A DNA stretch of 64,000 nt, taken from positions 71,768,418 to 71,832,417 of the forward strand of contig OY978526.1 in the NCBI GenBank assembly GCA_963854835.1, in the 5' to 3' direction. The DNA comes from Megamerina dolium. Its lineage: Eukaryota > Arthropoda > Insecta > Diptera > Megamerinidae. The position numbers were made by a program, and so were the translations under genes. This document shows, in pieces, positions 58,679-64,000 of this stretch (positions within the stretch are counted from its first letter, which is position 1; every line of letters begins with the position of its first letter). The notes beneath the pieces are model-generated. The model worked only from the letters and a program-made list of their open reading frames with translations. It did not search any database and was not told the DNA's origin.

Positions 58679-59803
58679 TTACTTTATTTTACATAACATT
58701 GCTTTGTTGATGAAAAATTCGTTCAATTTGATGACTTTGTGTTCAGAATCTTCATTTTCTACTTTTATGTAGCCTAATAATTGGGAATGTGGTTCCTTTA
58801 AAACAACTAGGTGAGGTTCTTTCACCATCCTTGGATGAAATTTGTTATCGATTTTTTCCATCGTTAAAGAATCATTTTTTCTGCCGTCGAATGAAAATGC
58901 AATTAAATTGGAAGCATCATACCGATTATGAAGCACTTTTTGTCTACATTTAACTTTTTCTCTACGAACTTTAGACTTGTCCATAATGACAAGATTGCCA
59001 TGACCATCTTTGACGCCAATGTCTTCCATAAGAGATGTTGCCAATGCTGATGCTATTCTATCTGACACACCAAATCTGTCACACATCATAGCAAACTTGA
59101 AAGCATCGTGTCTGGGTGTATATGGTCCTCGTTTCGTTTGAGATGCATTTTGTGCTTCTACTAAATGTGTACTATGCTCATAATCACTTTCCTGGTCTTC
59201 TTCTGGCACGTATGTTAGACCCTGGCTCTCTTCAATTGTTTCTATTATTGTATATGTAGGTGCTTGCTCTTCAATTTCTGTCTGGTATTCCGGTATCGTA
59301 GATCTTCTGTCATTATGTTGATCCATCATAAACTCTTTCAACTCTTCTGGAATCATTCCACATGAGCATAGAGCAGCTTTCAAGTCACATTTACATTTCC
59401 CAATGTAAAATAATTCTTTTATGGATCGTAAGAAAGATGTGAGACTGGAGCCTTTTGCTTTGCATTTATCTGCAGTGTAGTATTTGTCAAGCAAGGTATT
59501 CAATTTTCTAACAATATTTCGTTTGCATATAATTTCAATATTTAGTTTGCTCCAAATTCCAATCAATTTGTCTGTCACTTGAGGAGTAAATGTTTTATAT
59601 GAAAACATTTTACTTTGCATTTTAGCACGTTCGGCCAAGAAAAAATAGCATCTTAAAATATCCTGTTTAGTTGGCAGATTCAGACCAGTCAAATCAGAAG
59701 ACATACCAAAAGCAGGAACATCGTGAGAAGGCATATGTTTCAAACTACTTTCGGTACTTATTGATGTTGGTGCGGCTTGTAATGTTGACGGCAATAGATC
59801 CAT
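58679..59803 (-). CDS. Unrecognised transposon-borne protein, 374 residues
   Basis: I cannot name this protein. It is a single open frame centred in the 2.2-kb transposon and is the only long, non-repetitive frame of the window. Visible parts: a polar N-terminus (1-45); a helical region with CYFFLAERAKMQS and DKLIGIWSKLNIE (50-110); a tight C-x-C-6x-C-x-C cluster (Cys137, 139, 146, 148), likely metal-binding; a DLKAAL segment between; an acidic, Glu/Gln-rich linker (170-215); RGPYTPRHDAFKF and DRFGVSDRIASALATSLMED (226-260); and SKVRREKVKCRQKV with AFSFDGRKNDSLT (277-315). From memory, related invertebrate frames seem to run about 300 residues further, so this copy may lack its C-terminal, possibly catalytic, half; that is unverified. 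Start chosen as the first Met; the stop is TAA. Confidence 0.7.
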   Translation of the reverse strand: MDLLPSTLQAAPTSISTESSLKHMPSHDVPAFGMSSDLTGLNLPTKQDILRCYFFLAERAKMQSKMFSYKTFTPQVTDKLIGIWSKLNIEIICKRNIVRKLNTLLDKYYTADKCKAKGSSLTSFLRSIKELFYIGKCKCDLKAALCSCGMIPEELKEFMMDQHNDRRSTIPEYQTEIEEQAPTYTIIETIEESQGLTYVPEEDQESDYEHSTHLVEAQNASQTKRGPYTPRHDAFKFAMMCDRFGVSDRIASALATSLMEDIGVKDGHGNLVIMDKSKVRREKVKCRQKVLHNRYDASNLIAFSFDGRKNDSLTMEKIDNKFHPRMVKEPHLVVLKEPHSQLLGYIKVENEDSEHKVIKLNEFFINKAMLCKIK

Positions 59804-60070
59804 GTTTAAAATTAAATATTAATTAATTAATTTATAAATATTAAGATTTTCCAGCTAGATTTTGAGGTTTTCTTCCTTCAAAAGCTGGTAAAAATGTGAT
59901 TTAGGTCTTAGCTTGAAATCTATCGATTTTATTTTTAGAAAAGCTGGAAAAAGGAACAAAATGTATGGAATATGATTTAACAATTTATAATTCGAGTATG
60001 TATTTTGAATATATTCAATACAAAGTCAAAAATTCGTCTATTTCCACAACAGTATCGTATATTTTTCCAA

Positions 60071-60351
60071 AAAAATGTACGAAAGCGCCCTCTGGCGGCA
60101 CTCAAAAATAAAAATTAATGTCAAAAATGGATTCCGCGACCCAAAAAACCCCCACATACACATTTGGCTAAAGGAAATAGCATTTTTTTGCCTCTATTCT
60201 CGAATATTTCTAGAAAAAATACCTATTTTGAAAAATCTGGGGGCTCGAAATTCATTTTAGAGCTATGGTTTCTTTGGCAAATTTGTTTAGAATGACCCAT
60301 AGAATAAGAATCACGATGAGCCTTTGGGTCGAAAAAATTTGACCCACCCTA
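60071..60351 (-). repeat. Right inverted repeat of the 2.2-kb transposon
   Basis: About 281 bp pairing with 58185-58478. It lies 5' of the gene, so any promoter is here or in 59804-60070. Confidence 0.85.
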
Positions 60352-60479
60352 ATGCATAAGTATATATGTATGTATGATTATGGATATTTACACAATGTAT
60401 GTAAACTACTAGATACACCCAATAGTTAAATATGCAATGGAAAATTCTCTATTTTTTGTTTTTATTTTTCTTAATAATT

Positions 60480-62340
60480 GAACAACTTGGAATTGTTGAG
60501 AAGGATAAATTAATTTATCCTCAATGGGCACCCGAGGAGCGAAGAGAGCCATTTTTATACAAAAATATCTCAATTTTGTAGGGCAGCCCCACTATTAGGT
60601 GGAAATAGAGCAAAAATATGCTAGTAGAAAATGTTGGAACTGCGATTTAATGGTGGTCACTCATATAATTCAACGATTCAGAATGCATTCCTGGGTAACT
60701 ATAGGGTTATTTGATAAATTTGCATGTTTTTTTTATAGGGGACCCTACCTAAGAAGAAAAGATAGACAGCTAGTATGTTGTAGAAAAATGTTGAGCAGCA
60801 ATAATGAATAGAAATTGTTCATATATTTTAGCCCCACGATAGGCACCCGAGGAGAGCTGAAAGTCAATTTGATAAAAACATGAATTTCGCAGAGGAGCTT
60901 CACCAAGGACTGCAGCTAGTCGTAAATATCTTCGGGGAAAATGTTGAGTCAAAAAAGTTAATGAAAGTCACTCATACATTTCACCGCTCTATAGGCGATT
61001 CCTTAGAAATATAGATAATAATATTTGTTCATTTTTATGTGTTTTCGGTAGAGGCAGCTTACTAAGGAGTGAAGATAGGAACTTAGTATGTTCAAGAAAA
61101 ATGTTTTGCGTAGCAAAGTCGGTGCTGTAGCTTAGTGGTTAGTGCGTTGGTCTTCTGATCTGTGGCTCATGGGTTCAATTCCACGATTGAAGCACAACTT
61201 TTATAACGAAAAACTTGGCAATTTATCCGGCAGTAAAAGAGCTAAAGTGATGTCACAAGGGTTCTGCCGTTCGGAACCCGCTAATATAAGTAGGTCCCTT
61301 CTAATGCTGCCCAAATTTAACACGCACAACAGTATTGGAAGAGAAGCTCGGTGGTATCACGATGGGCATTTCTGGCCTAAGTGTGTTCTCTCAGAGAGAG
61401 GGCAGCCATATAACCTAAACTAACCCTTCTAAAAGAGCTCTGTGACAAAGATCAGAAAAAGATCATATCACAAAACCCAAGCCTCTTCAAGGTCTATAAG
61501 TGCCATTTATTTTCGTTCATTTGTTTTACCCATCTGTAGGAATTATTTGTCCACATTTTTTCAGTTAATTTTGTAGGGAAGCCACACTAGGGAGTAAATA
61601 AAGGAAGAAAGTAACACATTGTGCAGAAAAAATGTTAAGTAACAAAAATGAATGAGTGATATATTTAACCGCTCTAGAGGCACTCTGAGAGCTTTGGGAA
61701 CTAAATATATAAAATGGACAATTTTGTAGAAGGGCCCCATTTAAGGGTGGAGATTGAAAATAAATACATTTAGAAAAAATGTTAAAGGACTAAACCAACC
61801 CAGGATTTGAATTTAGGAATCCAAAAAAAAATGATTAGAAAGTAATGGAGGTCGGTTTTACAATTCAATCGTTCTGAATATTTTTGAGAATGCTTAAACT
61901 TATATAATTTTGTTTTTCTTACTATTTTTTGTGGTTAGGATTGACTCAAACCATACCTGGATACGAATTTAGCGATCTTGAAAAAGTATAGTAATTTGAA
62001 GAAGGAAAAAATTATAGAGATCGGTCGTACATCGACTAAAAGCGGTTCACATTATTTTTGTGAATATTTTAACTTTTATAATTTCTTTCCTTTCTTTTTT
62101 TTCTTTTTTTCTTTTAATGGTTAAAATTGAAATGCTCTCTCTGATTGAGTTATACCGAATTTCGAATTAAATTATTCCAAAATATATATAGAAAAATGTT
62201 GAGAAGAAAAAATTAATGGACATCGGTCTTACATTTCAAACCCCTAGGAGCGGGTCTGAGTAATTTAATGAATGTTTAAGCTTTCGTAATTGCTATACTA
62301 AAATGAAAATTTATTAAGAATAGTCTCTTTTTTTCATATA
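60480..62340 (+). repeat. Degenerate tandem array (unit ~150-200 bp) interrupted by a SINE
   Basis: Units carry GTAGGGNAGCCNCACTANGGN, a GATAG-like block, GAAAAATGTTRAG, ATTTCACCGCTCTATAGGCG and GATTCY. Landmarks fall near 60668, 60829, 60979, 61663, 61859, 62030 and 62236. The same unit appears inside 24021-24738 and, reversed, at 34300-35350. Its divergence is high and no protein is encoded. Confidence 0.65.
61121..61520 (+). repeat. Composite SINE with retrotransposon-like tail
   Basis: The head has an A box TAGCTTAGTGG (61128-61138) and B box GGTTCAATTCC (61172-61182). The body follows to about 61350 with deletions. Then GGTATCACGATGGGCATTTC, CTGGCCTAAGTGTG and CCATATAACCTAAACTAAC (to about 61424) read like the 3' tail of a non-LTR element, after which a second body fragment resumes (CTTCTAAAAGAGCTCTGTGA to AAGTGCCATTTATTTTC). 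Confidence 0.8.
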
Positions 62341-62504
62341 AAACGTAGATGTTGTAATTTTTTGTTAAGGCTGCTCGGTTCAGATCAGTCAATAGTTAAG
62401 AACTGCAGGTTCCCACCGTAACATATATTGGGAAAGTTGTATATTATTGAATAACAAAACAAAAATATCACCGATTTTGACTTTACAAACGTTACAATTA
62501 GATG

Positions 62505-63305
62505 GAAACTCTATAATCCTTCCATTAGTATTGCTAGACTACTTCTGGACTAGTTTTTTATGTCATATACAATAATTTTTTAATTCACATTTCAAATAAT
62601 GAGATTGAATCTTCCATTAGTATTGCTAGACTACTTCTGGACTAGTATTTTATACCATATACAATAATTGTTTAATTCACATTTTAAATAATGCGATTTA
62701 ATCTCTATAATCCTTCCATTAGTATTGCTAGACTACTTCTGGACTAGTATTTTATACCACATAATTTCTTAATTCACATTTTAAATAATTAGATTGAATC
62801 TCTATAATCCTTCCATTAGTATGTCTAAACTACTTCTGGACTAATGTTTTTATATCACATAATTTCTTAATTCACATTTCAAACGATTAGTATTTCTACA
62901 CTACTTCTGGACTAGTATTTTATACCATATACACATTAATTATATAATAATTCACATTTCAAATAATGAGATTGAATCTTCCATTAGTATTGCTAGACTA
63001 CTTCTGGACTAGTTTTTTATGTCATATACAATAATTTCTTAATTCACATTTCAAATAATGAGATTTAATCTCTATAATCCTTCCATTAGTATTGCTAGAC
63101 TACTTCTGGACTAGTATTTTATACCATATAATTTCTTAGTTCACATTTCAAATAATTAGATTGAATCTCTATATTCCTTCCATTAGTATGTCTAAACTAC
63201 TTCTGGACTAATGTTTTTATATCACATAATTTCTTAATTCACATTTCAAATAAGTTATTTCCTAAAAAATGTTGATATTGATTAAATCTCTATCATCTTT
63301 CCAGT
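62505..63305 (+). repeat. ~100-bp satellite, eight units, with higher-order pattern
   Basis: CCATTAGTATTGCTAGACTA followed by CTTCTGGACTAG recurs near 62519, 62611, 62714, 62811, 62886, 62979, 63081 and 63180. Units continue TTTTATACCATATACAATAA, TTCTTAATTCACATTTCAAA and TAATGAGATTGAATC. The block at about 62600-62880 is repeated at about 62965-63250, a higher-order arrangement. A ninth unit is broken at 63308 by a mariner. Confidence 0.92.
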
Positions 63306-63309
63306 AGTA

Positions 63310-64000
63310 AAGGGTTATCCATTTTGCGGTTTCAAAAGTAAATGTAAATAAAACACATATAAGATATTTTTTATCATGATATTTCTTTTTTATTATAAAG
63401 CTTGAACGTTGACATTATGTGTGAAATACTATGTACATCATTTAAATGACCACCACGCGAATTGTTGCAAGCATCGATTCTTTTGAGGTAATTTTCGACC
63501 ACTTTTTGACACATATTGGGCGGTATCTCAGCCCTAACGTGACGAATGTTGGTTTTTAGGTGCTCAAGAGTTAAAGGTTTATCTGCATAAACACGGTCTT
63601 TCGCGTAGCCCCACAAAAAAAAGTCAAGCGGTGTCAAATCGCATGATCTTGGTGGCCACTTGATATCGCCACGACGAGAAATTACGCGGCCAGAAAATTT
63701 CTCTTGCAATAAAGCCATATTCGCTCGAGTTGTGTGGCATGTGGCACCGTCTTGTTGAAACCACATATTCTCTAAGTCGTATTCTTCAATAGCAGGCAAA
63801 AAAAAGTCGATGATAACCGACCATAACGCTCCGAATTGACGGTGACAGTCGTTCCATCGTCGTTTTCGAAGAAGTAAGGTCCAATCACACCTCCGGACCA
63901 AAGAGCGCACCAAGCAGTGACTTTTTGTGGATGTAGTGGCCTCTCTTCAATTACTTGAGGATTCTCAGAACACCTAATACGACAATTTTGTTTGTTAACT
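63310..64000 (-). mobile_element. DD41D mariner, second copy, cut by the window end
   Basis: It starts AAGGGTTATCCATTTTGCGG after TA (63308-63309), identical to the 20974 copy's end, and stays nearly identical to it up to 64000. The rest of the element lies outside the window. Confidence 0.95.
63374..64000 (-). pseudogene. DD41D mariner transposase, C-terminal part, frame-broken
   Basis: The readable part holds FFLPAIEEYDLENMWFQQDG (second Asp), WPPRSCDLTPLDFFLWGYAK (third Asp intact, without the A-run frameshift of the 21 kb copy) and CNNSRGGHLNDV. Two lesions are visible: a small inversion with loss of one base at about 63809-63820, which puts the upstream part out of frame, and a 4-bp insertion near 63434 that replaces the last residues and adds a tail. 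The N-terminal half is outside the window. Confidence 0.9.

Larger units (their letters stand above)
58185..60351 (-). mobile_element. 2.2-kb DNA transposon, long inverted ends, 8-bp target duplication
   Basis: A perfect octamer ATGCATAA flanks the element (58177-58184 and 60352-60359). Its ends are long inverted repeats, 58185-58478 and 60071-60351, starting TAGGGTGGGTCAAATT and sharing GCTCATCG-GATTCTT, CCAAAGAAACCATAGCTCTA, TTTCGAGCCCCC, GCCAAATGTGTATGTGGGGG and AGAGGGCGCTTTCGT. The 8-bp duplication and TAGGG end fit the hAT superfamily, although P and Merlin also make 8-bp or similar duplications. Inside is one gene (58679-59803, minus) and a run of 16 G at 58609-58624. The ends have diverged from each other by some 15-20% by eye, so it is not brand new. 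Confidence 0.88.

Overview
This window looks like AT-rich, non-coding nuclear DNA from a higher fly (brachyceran Diptera). A tephritid fruit fly or a close relative is my guess, from the style of the mariner families, the CAA/GTT/GA microsatellites and the mini-me-like (GTCY)n elements. No bacterial or organellar feature is present, and I found no host protein-coding exon I would defend. What can be read is a layered graveyard of transposable elements, satellite arrays and simple repeats, as expected of a long intron or an intergenic desert.

Layout. 0-11 kb: an old tRNA-derived SINE split by a mellifera-like mariner; a mauritiana-like mariner; a 1.6 kb mini-me-like element with three internal 297-bp units; an irritans-like mariner with intact termini but a deleted middle; a decayed DD41D mariner; a mariner fragment inside an old mini-me-like copy; and a DD37D (maT-like) mariner split by a Harbinger-like MITE. 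12-19.4 kb: a fresh 261-bp tandem duplication, decayed non-LTR retrotransposon 3' ends, and another mariner relic. 20.9-25.6 kb: a nearly intact DD41D mariner, a composite SINE, and two adjacent elements with TARGGTG-type termini and 8-bp target duplications. 27.5-38.4 kb: SINE and mini-me fragments, a ~150-bp satellite, a second tandem array, a second Harbinger-like MITE and a reversed mini-me-like copy. 40-52 kb: a duplicated palindrome block, a decayed DD41D mariner, a reverse-transcriptase relic beside a SINE, and a second, very similar mini-me-like copy. 53.7-55 kb: a ~120-bp satellite. 56.4-57.5 kb: a DD41D relic. 58.2-60.35 kb: the most interesting object, a 2167-bp DNA transposon with ~290-bp inverted termini, a perfect 8-bp target duplication and one open 374-codon gene. 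60.5-64 kb: a degenerate tandem array, a composite SINE, a ~100-bp satellite, and a DD41D copy inserted in the satellite and cut by the window end.

How the parts relate. Nothing here forms a pathway. The relationships are insertional (SINE split by mariner, DD37D split by MITE, satellite interrupted by DD41D), parasitic (MITEs and SINEs needing enzymes from elsewhere) and duplicative (unit gain or loss in mini-me-like elements, satellite growth). The gene in the 58.2 kb element is the only long open reading frame that looks protein-like, is not low-complexity, and is not visibly broken inside.
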